Source: Anaspis maculata
Taxonomy: Eukaryota; Arthropoda; Insecta; Coleoptera; Scraptiidae
Assembly: GCA_949128115.1 (NCBI GenBank)
Contig: OX421966.1
Coordinates: 56,045,416 to 56,109,415, forward strand
Length of the DNA: 64,000 nt
Direction of reading: 5' to 3'
The notes beneath the pieces are model-generated. The model saw only the letters and a list, made by a program, of their open reading frames with translations. It searched no databases and was not told where the DNA came from. The first letter of the stretch is position 1. Every line of letters begins with the position of its first letter. Of the stretch, positions 42,701 to 53,300 are shown in pieces. The position numbers were made by a program, and so were the translations under genes.

Positions 42701-44137
42701 CGGTCAAGGCGCTCAACTATCTGAAAGAGGAACTGAAAATCATCCACAGGGATGTGAAACCAAGCAATATTTTATTAGATAGGAACGGAAACATCAAGCT
42801 GTGCGACTTCGGGATCTCGGGGCAGCTGGTCGACTCGATCGCCAGGACCAGGGACGCCGGATGTCGGCCTTACATGGCGGTAAGTCAGAGCAACGCATGT
42901 AGGAACTAGTGAAGCTTTCGATCGTCTCTCGTACGCGAACTTCCCGTGACGGTGCTACTCAGTTTTCGAACAAATCGGTACAGGTTTCCCGAATAAATAA
43001 CCAAGAGCTCCATTAAAGGATCTCCAACGGCCAAGGGATGAACCCGATTTTCCAGATTTCACTGAACTCGCCATAGACAACAAAGCTTTTTAAAATACTC
43101 ATCTTTGGAACTTCAGCGCTTCAGCTGTCAAGATGTAGGACATACAGAGCCCATGGACATAAAAATAAGAAACCCATGGTATCCGGTTTTTGACGTTGAA
43201 CATTTATCGTGCTCGCTTCAGTGGGATTCCGGACTGACGATACGTTACGATTTTCGTTATTTTGTAGAGGTGATTTCCAGAAATCACCAAACGTGATGAT
43301 TTCCAGAAATCACCAAACGTGATGATTTCCAGAAATCAAGCAAGGTGATGCAAATATCCCGCTTGTCTTCGACTCGCGACATTTTAAGAGCATTTGTTAT
43401 GTGAACACTTGGACCTCCTATCTTTCTGGAAATGATCGCAAGTAAATTCCACCTTGATTAACCTTCTCGATTGATTCCGATCAACTCGGAATTCGGACTC
43501 AATTTCGATTCGAAAACTCGGACTCGTACTCCTAAAGCGCACCTAGTAGAGTGCGATGCTTAAGAGTGTTCGCATTAGGTTTTAGTGGTAAAAAGACGTT
43601 ATTAATAGTTAGACAACGTGAATAACAGCGTTACGATGTTGCAGCCCGAGCGGATAGACCCACAGACGGCCAAGGGCTATGACGTCAGAAGCGACGTGTG
43701 GTCGCTGGGAATCACGCTGATGGAAGTGGCAACGGGGCACTTCCCTTACCCGAGGTGGTCGAGCGTTTTCGATCAGCTGCATCAAGTCGTCAATGGAGAA
43801 CCGCCACGCCTTACCGTCAACCATAACGCCAATACTTTTACTTCAGAGTTCGTTAATTTTGTAAATACTTGGTAAGTCGTCACTTGGCGAGCTTGTTTCG
43901 TTCTTGTTTGAACTCTTCCGTGCAATCGGCATTATTGTTTTATTTCTCTCGTCTTTCTCATTCTCTTTCAGTTTGATAAAAGACGAACACGAACGACCAA
44001 AGTACAATCGACTGCTCCAGGACCCGTTCATCTTGCGGGCGCAGCAGGAAGACGTCGACGTGGCCGCCTACGTCTCCCGGATAATGGACGAGATGGCCAA
44101 CAACGGTATAAGTGCTTTCACCACCAATCTGCAGTGA
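30727..44137 (+). CDS. Mkk4: MAP kinase kinase 4 (JNK/p38 pathway)
   Basis: Five exons, 30727–30748, 32384–32609, 42282–42879, 43645–43871 and 43972–44137, give 412 residues with matching phases. MKK4 phosphorylates JNK, and p38, on Thr and Tyr. Exon 2 carries a basic-hydrophobic MAPK docking site (RRPPILKMEF) as in vertebrate MKK4. Exon 3 holds the kinase N-lobe: GRGGFGTVNK (Gly loop), VAVKRIRSTVDEKEQKQLLM (catalytic Lys), then HRDVKPSNILLD, DFGISGQL and the activation loop SIARTRDAGCRPYMA with the Ser and Thr phosphosites. Exon 4 continues PERID, SDVWSLGITLMEVATG; exon 5 ends the kinase with the DVD-like C-terminus AAYVSRIMDEM. The sequence follows MKK4, not MKK3/6 or MKK7. Intron 2 is 9.7 kb and packed with repeats. 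An in-frame intronic ATG at 42268 could give a shorter form. Confidence 0.95.
31602..31770. repeat. inverted-repeat MITE in MKK4 intron 1
   Basis: Arms of about 47 bp share GCGACCACAAATAAAAATCT, inverted at 31602–31649 and 31720–31770. The stretch before it (31290–31500) holds element-end motifs ACCTGTATACCGTGTG and ACACCTGTATA, and resembles 37190–37300. Confidence 0.65.
32781..33159. repeat. fold-back element in MKK4 intron 2
   Basis: The arms start TGGCGGCTTCACAGAAC and contain GTCGCCGGCGACAGTCC, inverted at the right end. The centre repeats the GTCGCCGGCGACA hairpin and the terminal ACGAAGTTCTGTAAAG, which indicates an internal copy of the element end. Confidence 0.75.
33470..34004. repeat. 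fold-back element in MKK4 intron 2
   Basis: Arms run from AGGGGTTTCTGATGT inward through AGTCGCATGCCGAA and GGTACCAAAAATG and return inverted. It is about 535 bp, AT-rich and non-coding. Confidence 0.7.
34078..34229. repeat. short inverted-repeat MITE
   Basis: Arms GGTGCGTTCAGTCAGCTTAT and inverse, with inner match TTTAGCCGCAAGTTT; 152 bp in all. Confidence 0.75.
34366..34784. repeat. palindromic MITE, copy B, with an older half copy beside it
   Basis: The main palindrome is 34471–34784 with arms of about 145 bp that are nearly identical (TTGAATTGGTRAAATAAGCG outward, GATTTTTGGATTTTGGAAAT at the centre). At 34366–34470 lies a diverged single arm of the same family (TGTAGCTTTCGAAAGAGACC). 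High arm identity suggests recent activity or gene conversion. Copy A is at 6401–6650. Confidence 0.8.
34785..37883. other. middle of MKK4 intron 2: no gene seen
   Basis: No coding region is supported. From 35430 to 35610 the sequence is less repetitive and T/G-rich, ending in ATGAGCCAA followed by GTACGT, which could be an alternative first exon but does not fit the phase of exon 3. At 36650–36870 lies a diverged relative of the repeat at 60761. At 37190–37300 an element end (CACCCTGTATAC) and a region like 31310 are seen; TTTTGCACAGATCA at 37318 recurs inverted at 37730. Confidence 0.4.
37892..39136. mobile_element. hAT-like element with 8-bp target duplication, inside a 5S-like retroposon
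   Basis: The ends are TAGGGTGGTCCA and inverse. The direct repeat GCGCATAG flanks it exactly (37884–37891 and 39137–39144). Eight-base duplications are typical of hAT and related elements. The 1,245-bp interior has only short open frames. It sits at the start of the second 5S-like retroposon copy, so that copy was the target. Confidence 0.82.
38769..38866. repeat. 48-bp tandem duplication inside the hAT-like element
   Basis: Two nearly identical units contain ACTCCAAACGGAGCTTCATT and CAGTAAGGCACGT. One substitution (GAGCTCGAAC against GAGCTTGAAC) and a short indel at the end separate them. Confidence 0.8.
39137..39600 (+). repeat. 5S rRNA-like retroposon head, copy 2
   Basis: GAACTTGGATGGGAGGCCGC at about 39217 is closer to the 5S box C than in copy 1. 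The flanking similarity to 1575–1985 continues through GGAAAACCGAYAGC and AGTCAGGGAG. This copy has about 150 bp (39395–39530) that copy 1 lacks. Its first few bases lie left of the hAT-like insertion. Confidence 0.5.
39804..39989. repeat. inverted-repeat MITE with TA ends
   Basis: Ends TACCGGGTGTTTT and inverse, with an inner palindrome around CGCGATTTGATT and AATCAAGTCGCG. TA at each end fits Tc1/mariner-type targeting. Confidence 0.75.
40006..40376. repeat. inverted-repeat element
   Basis: Ends TGTGCTATGTATAATGTGAC and inverse. The interior contains GGGCATTTTCATTCCATT and TTCTTCAGTG, also found in the arms of the block at 19588–24568, so this is probably a composite. Confidence 0.65.
40445..41716. 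repeat. 1.27-kb fold-back element
   Basis: Arms of about 160 bp run from AGTCCAGGAGCTTATGT through GAAAGAGCATAGCGAC, CACCTCACCGGGTGTTTT and TATACAGGGTGAAAC, and return inverted at 41560–41716. Inside, 41000–41115 and 41430–41510 form a further inverted pair (TTGATTCTTTTG, GGATAGATATTGAATAATT) that also matches 27270–27370. Confidence 0.7.
43267..43350. repeat. 26-bp tandem repeat in MKK4 intron 3
   Basis: About three units of GATTTCCAGAAATCACCAAA plus CGTGAT. Each unit contains the palindrome GATTTCCAGAAATC. The first two units are identical and the third has diverged. Confidence 0.85.
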
Positions 44138-44935
44138 AAAAACAAAAATTTTCGATTTCCCCTCTTCTTGTTTCGTTCTATTCCCTCGTTGTTTCCTTTG
44201 TAATAACGCGAAACAGACATAATTAGTTAAGTAGCAAAGTCAGGCATCTCAGGTGATGTTAATAATATTGTAATAAATAGAGGACGCCTTTAGAATTTTA
44301 CCCGATAAGTGTGTGCAATCCGAGTTCAAAAAAAGCAAAAGTCCATTTTTCCTAATCTCTCAATCAAACAATACTTAGTCTTTTTGTTTTGTTTTAGATT
44401 TTAGTGAAACTATATTATTACTTACTCTTAACAAAATGTTACTGGAGATATAGCGGGAGGGTAAAAGAAAAGCAAAAAACAGTCCATTTGTACATAAATA
44501 AGGTATGTCCAAGTTTTTTGTTTTCATGTGATGTTGTCTACTCCTATATTTTCTATTGTATTATTGGCATTTATACGATTAAAATAGTAATAATAATGAT
44601 GATGATCATCATGGTGATGATATATAAAAAACATTCGAGGTGCTTTCGCATTGTTTTTTCGAAAAAGTATAGCGCGCGTTTTTTCTTGTTTTTTTTTGTA
44701 GTATTTTCTTTCAATTGTTGACAGGTTTTTGAAAAAACTGAATGAATACAATAAAGCGTTGCCTGTTTATTGTACCTTGTACGACTGTAAATAGGATCAT
44801 TAAGTGTACGTTGTTAATATTTAATTTTTTACTCAGTTGTTTAAGAAAATAAGCAAATTGTATGTTTATTTACGAACACAATGTTGAGTATGTAAAATAA
44901 AGAAATGTATTATACGAAATCTGCTCTTGGTTATA
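44138..44935 (+). promoter_or_regulatory. MKK4 3' UTR with several poly(A) signals
   Basis: After the stop, AATAAA or close forms occur near 44272, 44751 and 44896, so alternative 3' ends are likely. A run of GATGATGATCATCATGGTGA lies near 44600. No element is inserted here. Confidence 0.5.
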
Positions 44936-45002
44936 GTTATTCTCGGATTGATATCGTTGTGGATTTGCGCTGGATTCTCTTATAGTTGGGAGAGGAACTT
45001 TC

Positions 45003-45175
45003 AAACACAGTTTATTACCATGCACTACTAAATACACGTCAATTATTATTCGCTCTTGGGTTTATCGCTTTGGTCAACTTCGCCAAACACTCGCTGTTGT
45101 CACTCTGAATTTAAATCTGGTATGTCGGCTCGTCTGTGCTTATATACTCCAGCTGTTACCTTCGGAAACATTCCA
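45003..45175 (-). mobile_element. LTR-like fragment with TATA box and poly(A) signal
   Basis: On the minus strand TATATAAGC is followed after about 120 bp by AATAAACTGTGTTTG, a U3–R arrangement. It is homologous to 7413–7560. The opposite orientation to the gypsy remnant at 45940 argues that they are separate insertions. Confidence 0.4.
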
Positions 45176-45198
45176 CCGGTTCTGTGGCATATTAGATC

Positions 45199-45342
45199 CT
45201 TATGGTGCGATTCTCTAAAAAATTACATTCCATAAATGCTCTGTTACGCTGTAATTACCTAGGCAACAGCGAATGGCTGACACGAATTTTTACATGACAG
45301 AGCGTTTATGGAATGTTATTTTTTACAGAATAGCACCATAAG
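45199..45342. repeat. inverted-repeat MITE
   Basis: Arms CTTATGGTGCGATTCTCTAA and the inverse of CTTATGGTGCTATTCTGTAA, with ATTCCATAAA(T/C)GCTCTGT inside; 144 bp. Confidence 0.75.
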
Positions 45343-45939
45343 CCTCGCATAAATGTAGCCATAGAAAGCAAATGAAGGAATAAACTTATGTTTTTCAGCG
45401 CTCAATGAGAGGCTTTTGGGCTCGCCTTTTGGGTTTAGCTGTGGATGTTTGCTTGCCTCTTTTGGTTTAAGCCACAGGAACCAAGTCGTATCGCAACCGG
45501 TTGATCTTGTGAAGGGATTCCAGGCTCAACACGTGAGGGGGAATTGATACAACCGATATCCCTTACCCTTGCCTTACCAGTCGTCGCTTGCCCAGTCAGT
45601 ACGATCCACCAGGTAGGTCCACTACTTGTGGCCCAAGAACGAATACAAAATGTACTGAACAAGTGATATTTCCTCAATTTATTAGTAACTGTTTGCTTGC
45701 TACGTAACTGAACTTTTCCATACGTACTTAGTAGGTACCAATTTTTTTAATTGTGGTTTGGAAAGAAACTTGAAATCATTTATTTACGAATGCATAAGAC
45801 TGACAAATTACTAAATCATTGGATTGGAACTGTCTTTGAGAATCTGATCTGAATCTGAGACAGGCCTTACTTAAGTGTACGGGAAAGTGTACTTAAAAGG
45901 CTAAAATCGGCTCTAATTCATCCACCAATATATCAATTT

Positions 45940-46230
45940 TCAAATTTTCCGAAAAATAACGAATTTATTTTTGTAACAGACGCATCGAGTTTTGCATTAG
46001 GGATAGTACTGTCAAACGGTGGTGATGAGCCTGTAGCTTACGGCAGCCGTCAAATAACAAAAGCTGAAAAGAACAAGGTGAAGGTGATGCATGCTAAGGT
46101 GATGCATGGAGAACTACTTGCGATTTCCTGGGAGTTTGAACAAATTTCGCCCATACGTCCTGGGCCGAAGGGTTGCTATCCGGACAGACCACCGCCCTCT
46201 GATTTTTCTATTTTCTTCAAAAGATCAAAG
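45940..46230 (+). pseudogene. gypsy-type RNase H remnant
   Basis: The frame reads NEFIFVTDASSFALGIVLS, then EPVAYGSRQITKAEKN, GELLAISWEFEQ, and in a shifted frame RPYVLGRR...IRTDHRP. This is the RNase H part of a Ty3/gypsy pol. An in-frame 15-bp tandem duplication (AAGGTGATGCATG twice) inserts KVMHA between KNKV and GELLAI. Frameshifts show decay. A purine-rich tract (GGAGGGGGAGTA) at 46459–46470, right before TGTGGCGG, looks like a polypurine tract and LTR start. Confidence 0.75.
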
Positions 46231-46235
46231 TGTTT

Positions 46236-46392
46236 GTGGCGGCTCTCATATGGGCATGTGACGGAGGAACTGTTGTCTCCCTTGATAGCTTAGTGGTTAG
46301 AGTATCCATCCGGCAAATGGAAGACGCAGGTTCGAATCCTGCTCAAGGGAGACAACAGTTCCTCCGTCACATACCCATATGAGAGCCGCCAC
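46236..46392. repeat. 50-bp inverted repeat enclosing a tRNA-like gene
   Basis: Left arm 46236–46285 and right arm 46343–46392 are inverted copies with one mismatch. They begin GTGGCGGCTCTCATATGGG and end in the 7-bp acceptor stem of the enclosed tRNA-like sequence, so the acceptor stem is continuous with the repeat. The left arm and tRNA-like part recur at 46473–46625. Confidence 0.88.
46279..46350 (+). tRNA. tRNA-like sequence, loop reads as anticodon GGC (Ala), possibly a pseudogene
   Basis: A full cloverleaf of 72 nt can be drawn: acceptor CCCTTGA/TCAAGGG (7 of 7 pairs), D stem GCTT/GAGT, anticodon stem TCCAT/ATGGA, loop CCGGCAA, 4-nt variable loop, T stem GCAGG/CCTGC with loop TTCGAAT, discriminator A. 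A and B boxes are intact (TAGCTTAGTGG, GGTTCGAATCC). Oddities are C instead of U at position 33 and no G3:U70 pair expected for tRNA-Ala. These, and the repeat setting, favour a mobile tRNA-like head over a working tRNA. Confidence 0.6.
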
Positions 46393-46472
46393 AGGGTACC
46401 GAACAACGGTTTATAAGAACGGTGAACACGGATGACATACGAGACGAACGACGTCTCTGGAGGGGGAGTACT

Positions 46473-46625
46473 GTGGCGGCTCTCATATGGGCATGTGACG
46501 GAGGAACTGTTGTCTCCCCCGATAGCTCAGTGGTTAGAGTACCCATCCGGCAAATGGAAGACGCAGGTTCGAATCCTGCTCAGGGCAGACACTTTTCCTC
46601 CGTCACATCGCGCCATATGTTCAAA
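46473..46625 (+). repeat. second copy of the tRNA-bearing module, right arm decayed
   Basis: Left arm and tRNA-like part match the first copy closely (46473–46587). The acceptor stem now has two mismatches (CCCCCGA against TCAGGGC), while D, anticodon and T arms still pair. The right flank GACACTTTTCCTCCGTCACAT keeps only part of the inverted repeat. The tRNA-like part is 46516–46587. Confidence 0.75.
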
Positions 46626-47332
46626 GAATCATGTTGAATCCTAGACATCAAACAGCTTACGTCTACTGCATACCATCATGAAACAATCGCATGAAAAAAC
46701 TGTTAATTCCCTGACGCATGGAGCTCTTGGCTACCTTTTTGGTCTTTCGTTTACAGTGCCACAATATATTTCGAAACTCAACACAGATTCTACAAACTAG
46801 TGTTGGGAAATACATGTAATTTACCCTCCAGCGTAAAAAATTCTGATGATCCGATATATAATTCTGACGATATTATCAAACTGAACGGAACTCGAATTTC
46901 ACTCTTTTATAGTTTTTTTTTATCCATGGCGATTTTGATGACGGACAGATATGCCTAGAAGCGGTGCTAGAAGCAAGAAGAGCTCTCTCTTTCTCTCTCC
47001 CTTCCCCCCCCCTCTTTTTTTTCCTAGGAGAGTTCGGTATAGGGATAGGAAATGAGTAAATAGGTATTGGCAGTTCAAGTAATAGAAGAATCGTCGAGGA
47101 TGCACAACTTTTTAGCTCTAAAAATGTTGGACTGCATTTGCAACTGATTCAACTAATACTGGTTGTTTCAAAAGGTAGATCGCTGTTGAGTGACTGTCAG
47201 CAGTTTGGTCACGAAGAGACCTCTAGCGGATAAATTCCTGTTGATATGGAAACAAGACAATAATATGCAACAAAAATATAATAAATATAAAAATCGATTC
47301 CAAGTAGGTACACAGAAACGGGTTCGACGACT
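46626..47332. other. no gene seen
   Basis: Spacer between the tRNA-like modules and the Hsp70 3' end. It contains a CT-rich run near 46983–47020 and nothing else recognised. Confidence 0.4.
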
Positions 47333-50300
47333 TCAACAGTCGTCAACCTTTTGAACTTCACTCCTGATTTTACCGATCTCGTCCTCCTCCAACCTGCCTT
47401 TGTTGAGCACGATATTGAACTTTTTGATCGTCTCTCCGCTAGCCATTATCCTTATGATTCCGTTCGTGCTGACCTTCATCGTCACTTTGATTTCTTTTTT
47501 GGCGCACTGCGACGGAAATTTGACTTCGTGCGCTCCGAGAAGTACGTTCTTGTGGTAGTCCACGTGGTCGCCTTCGTAAAACGACAATATGTGTTCGGAC
47601 TTCTGTTTTCGTTTGCCTAGAATGAGATCATCACTCGCTATCGATAATTATTGACCTTCCCCACAACATGCTTACGGTCAACTCGATGAACGTGCGTTGA
47701 ACTGGCCGGTAACGGCGTGTTCTTGGCGAAATTGAAGAAAATCGTCCCTTCATCCAGAACCGTGCCTATGCCCAGGGGCAGCACGTCCGTCAAAATCGAA
47801 ACTCCCTCGTCGGCCACTTCGGTTTTCGCCATCGTCAGCGATTTCGACAAGAAATCCGCTTCGATGGCGGCTCCTATCGCTATGGCTTCGTCCGCGTTGA
47901 TGTCCCTCTTGATCTGGAGATCGCGCTCCCCGAAGTACGCCTTCAGCAGTTGTTCCACTTTGGGCATCCGCGACGAGCCACCGACCAGAAGGACTTCGTC
48001 GATGTCTTCTTTGCAGAGCCTTCGTTGTCGGATGCATGCATCCACTATTTCTATGGTGCGCTCGAAGAGGTCGCGGTTGAGTTCTTCGAATTTCGATCTG
48101 GTGATTTCCATTTCGACTTGTTTACCTGCAAGCTTTGTATAGACAGGGCGCCATATAAATCAAAAACTGATAAAACCTTCGCTCGTGGTGAATTCAGGCA
48201 GGACTATGCAAGTGCTCGAGGAAGCCGTGAGAATTTTCTTGATGCGTTCGCAGTGATCCATCACGTTGCGGACGTTTCTCTGGTTATCGCTGATGATGGT
48301 GTTGCATCTGGTTTCGATTTCGGAGGTGAGGTAGTCGGCCAGGTGGCAGACAAAGTCGCGTCCGCCCAGACGGACGTCTCCAGATACGGACAAGACGCGG
48401 ACGCCTGAAGCGGCCGAAGCCTGCTCGCCCGTTTTTACTATTGACACGTCGAAGGTGCCGCCACCCAGGTCGTAGATGAGGATGGTCCGCGGGGGCGGCG
48501 GAGATTGACCTGCTTGCGAGGAGGATTCGATGTATGCTACCTGAGATGGGACAAAACCGGATTCATTCCAATTTGAAAAGGTATGAGTACGATCATTATA
48601 ACAAATATATCATGCGATCAACAACATTTTCAGCCAATCCAAACGCTCAAATTAATAAAACATTGTTTCCAAATCCAATTCTGATTGAACATTTTTTTAA
48701 CCGTATGGTAAAGATGCAGATGCCGTTTTTGGCATTTATAAAGGAAATACTAACCGCAGCAGCGCTAGGTTCGTTGATCAACTTGATGGGGTCGAAGCCG
48801 GCGATTCGGGCGGCGTCTCTGGTAGCCGCTCGTTGGTTGTTGTTAAAATACGCTGGGACCTGCAAGTCGATTTTTTTTGTCAAAGTCTTTCAATAACTGC
48901 AAGTGGGTAGCTGAAGTACCAAATCCATTGAAGACAAAGCTGCGAAGGTCAAGATAACCATCGAGAAATTATATCGGAAGGGGCGGAAGACCAGTTGTAG
49001 GACAACGAATAACCCTTTGGATAAGAACGAATGGTCAACCGATACATATTTAGACACATCAAGGTCAGAAGCTAGACAAGAAAGTACCTAATCTAATTCT
49101 CCATGTGACTTGGATTCTGAACTAGAGACGTGAGAGCTCTGGCAAGAAAGTCCCGAGACCACTAAATGATAATTTGAAGAGAGCTGCAGGCCTTCGAAGA
49201 GGAACATTTGGGAGCCCACTCAACAAGCCAAAGCGCATTCATCCGACATTTCAAGCCTCCAACGGAAAAAAGCGCCAAGACTCATTGTGCCACAAATTTC
49301 AACAGCGCGCGAATCTCCCAAAACTCAAACGTTCGACCGAAATTCACGCTACAATGCATTTCTTCCACAGGTAGTATGCAGGGGCGCAGATCTCCCAAAA
49401 TTCAAACTTCCGATCGGAATCTGTCCGACCATGCATTTCTCTCAAACTGAGAGTAAACGCGCGAATCTCCCAAAGTTCAAACATCCAACCGAATTTGTAC
49501 GACCACACATTTCTCCCACACGTGCGATTCGTGATCCCTATCTATATTCCTCCGAAATAACAAGCAGCACCATGGGCAGCACATACCTCATTGTGTGTTT
49601 TAAAAAAATAGCAGCATAGGATAGGGATCTCGAATCACGCGTGTCGGAGAATTGCATGGTGGTGTGGTATTCCCCCTTTGTTTTGTTTGTACGTTGGTAC
49701 CTGAAATGGGTACGGTCGTTGACGTTCGTAGCGTTTGCCGATGGGAGAGGGAGATGGCGCTGTGCTGGACGAGCGGCAGCCGCGTACAGAGAGAAGAGAA
49801 TCAGCTGTGGTGAGGAACACGTGATTTTGAGTGCTGCGAGTGTGCGGTGTGTCGTTTTTTACATTTTTAAGGTGGGTCTTTCTTTGATTATTGTATCGTA
49901 ATTTTGGCTTCCACCCACTTACCAAATCATGCATTTCGATACCTATTTTGTCCGCAAAATTATTGTACATAACCCGAAATTCTTTGTTCTCTTTGTTCTC
50001 AACGGGCTTGCATAACCCGCAGTTTTTCCCCCTTTGAAATCAAGGTGCTTTGAATTTTGTGTAGTTCATCTACTCCCCAAATGATCTCAATTTTGATAGC
50101 AAAAGCCGTAATCTAATGGGTGTGCACTTTGCGCACTCATGACGTGGCCTTAGGATTGCGCTGGCGCGTATTTCGAGGTTTCATTAATGTTTCTTTTCCA
50201 CAAGTTACGTCACAAACAGTAGGACGACAAAAAGAAACTCTGCCACGTCAAAATCAGCCGCTAAGTAGAGAACAGTAGGTACTTTTTATAAATCATTCTT

Positions 50301-53300
50301 ATTTCGTTGTTCATTTTCGGGTTATACATGAAAGTAAAGGAAGGAAAGAGAGACTTGCCGCTTCTCCGTGTCCGGGAGGGGGGTCCACCTGCTTGTATGA
50401 ATCTGCCTTGTTGAGTCTACTAACCTTTTCTTATTTGGGGGGAAATTATGTAAGACGACGAAGATAGGGCCACAGGTTGGCTCGAGTCGATTTTCTTGTA
50501 CTTACTGTTATTTACTTGTATGTGATTACTGTTTACTAGCCATTGTTCTGTTTTGTATGTAAGTATGTATCTGTGGGGTTTGTGATGGGTAACTTCTGGG
50601 GAATTTCGGGCGAAGGCGTTATAGATACTTCTTCCTTCCAATTGCATACAAGGAGTATGACGAACTCCAGCTTCTCTACTTATTTATATCTCACCTGTCT
50701 CTTGTTTGTTTCTTGTTTATTCACCTACACCATTACTAATCATTTGTTTCTTACTGATTTATTAACCTGTTTACCAATCGTTTCTTTATTGTTCACTTTT
50801 CTATCAATTTGATTCCTTTTGTCTGTAAAGTGTAAAATAAATTGCTGAGCGTAAAGTTTTCTCCAAAGCGTAAGCGAGCGAGTTTCCTTTTGTGTTACGT
50901 AAATAACTTGTAAACGAAGCAAACGTTTCAAAGAGGTTCAAGCACCGATTCACGCTGACTTGATCAATGCATCACCGGGATGACTTCTCTGTCATTTCAT
51001 CATGACTCATCCACACTTGACTTTTGTTCATATCATTTGGGAAGGGATTTTTCAGAAATCAACCAGGCTATACGCAGGGGTTTCTTTGACATGTTCTTCC
51101 CATGTGTGCCTGTCAGCGAATTCGTCACTTTTCCTTTGCGATTAAATTGACAGTTGGACCTTGTTTCATGATTTCTTGTTTTGTTTTGTTAATCTGATTT
51201 TGTGTTTATTTCATTGTTGTAAATTCTTACATTGTCTAAATAATTTGTAATGACTTTTCTTGTTTTATTTGTTTGTGTTTTGTTGTTCTTTATCATGTGG
51301 TGTCATTTTATCACTGCTAATTTCTTGTTGTGAGGTGTTTTGAGAAAAGAAGCAAATTAATTTAAAACTTTGCTAATTGATTTTCAATAAAAGTTCATTT
51401 TGCTTGTGATTCATTCGCATTTCATTCAAGAATCGAACCTCATCCCCAACGACACATTCTCATCTCGAGTAAGAACACAACGTAGGTAAAGGGTAAACGA
51501 CGTGGGAAGGGAAGAGACAACGACGATCACTGCCAACATCGAAAACGGGGTTACACTACAGAAATGGTGCCATGACCAGGATATACTACAGTGGGACAAA
51601 TTTCGGTCGGACGTTAACAGGCGATTCGCGCGCTGTTAAAATTCGTGGCATAATGAGTCGTGGTGCTTTTTCCGTCGGGAGGTTTGAGTTGTCGGACGAA
51701 TGCGCTTTGGCTTGTTGCGTATGGATCCGAACATTTGACCATTATGTCATTAGGTAACTACTCAAAGGCTTGAAGCGACCCAAGGAAGATTAACTTAGAG
51801 GGCAGGAAACCCGGATATGCAGTTGGGAAAAGTAAGAAACTAGTAAATCTCGGTGCAACTTGAATCCCAGAACATTAAGATACAAGACAATAATAAAGGA
51901 GCTGTTTAGCTTTGTTGTAAATATTGTAAATAATGTAAGTTCAATTGTTGCACATAAGGATAGTGTGGTCCCCTCTAGCCCGTCGCGCTGCAAGCTGCAC
52001 CCCCACTATCCTTCTTTCTCCTCTCTACAATGTCCTTTGCCGTGCAAAGCGGTTAAAGGGCTTCAGTGGCTTTTAGTAGTTCTTCCTTAGTTATAAATTT
52101 ATTAATCCGAAAGCATTCATGAGGTTTTTTTCCCAGCAGCGGTAACACCCCCTGTCGCTCCATCGACAACTTCTACTACAGCTGCCCTCAGCGCTTCTTC
52201 TTCCAGAAATTTCGCTTCCATTCTTCGATGACGATTTCAAAGCCGGCCAGGCCTTCTCGGATCTATTTACATCTCTTATGCACAAGTCATTATCGGTAAA
52301 AAATTTCATTATCATGTAAGTAGTGTTTCAAAATTATGTATTCAATTAATAACATCTGAATAACCCAATGACCTACATTTGCAATAGGTACTATTAACGA
52401 CACAGAAAACTGAACAACAGATGTCACAGATGGATGATTTTTTAAAATTTTCTCCAAGACGCGAGTTTTTCGCATGCTGGAAAATTCAAGATGCGTGCAG
52501 CAAAGCTAATGGGTCATCCTTCAGCGTCTGGATAACTCTTGAGGTTTATTCTCAGGACAAAAGTGTAAAATGTCATTCATCTGTCGTTCACTTTTATGTG
52601 TCGGCAATAGTAAGTGTGCCCTAAAAGCACACACAGCATGCAGCATGCGGAAGCATGTGAATTACATCACATCGCTGCATTTTCAATCAGACCGTCCCAG
52701 AAGGAACTACGAAATATGGCAACCGTGACAAGACAGCGAGCTTCGCTATCGGGCTATTTTGATGGTTGCTAGACAATGTGACGTCACTACAGTTGTATTC
52801 TACCCTTTGACATAGGGCCACAGAAGTCTCTCGCTTCTGACTACAGGAAAGGCTCATTTCCCCAAAATAAAAAGAAAAAATGTAAACCAACCGTGATGAC
52901 AGCTTTGGAGAGCTTCCGTCCCAAGTACGCTTCGGCGTCCAGTTTCAATTTGTGCAGTATCCTGCCGCACACCTCCTCCGGTAGTTTGTAGTACTTTTCG
53001 CCGCCGCTGTCCTCCAATTCGATGTGGGTTTCCCCGTTCACGCCACGAATGAAACCGTAAGTGAGCCATTGCTTTTCTTTTTCTATATCCAGCTCGTCGT
53101 GTTGACATCCTATGATTCTTTTGATTTCTAAAGGACAAAAGTTTGTCAATTTTACAAAAAAAAAAAGATGATTAAAGACAATGAAATAGTTAGATAGCAA
53201 GAAAGAGATAAAGGGAGGTATTGTTGCCAAGAAGCCAAAAGAAGCACGAGCAACAGTGAAGACAAAGAAAAGAAAGAACGAAGCAAAAAAACTAAAGAGA

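Noticed and set aside
42262..42782. 160-codon open frames in other frames of MKK4 exon 3
   Set aside because: Kinase motifs are only in the MKK4 frame; the others have low-complexity, arginine-rich products typical of shadows.
46422..46644. Two 70-codon frames over the second tRNA-like module
   Set aside because: They translate the tRNA-like repeat and its flanks; not coding.
47717..48408. Plus-strand open frames of 141 and 152 codons
   Set aside because: They are antisense to Hsp70 exons 4 and 5 with no recognisable domain.
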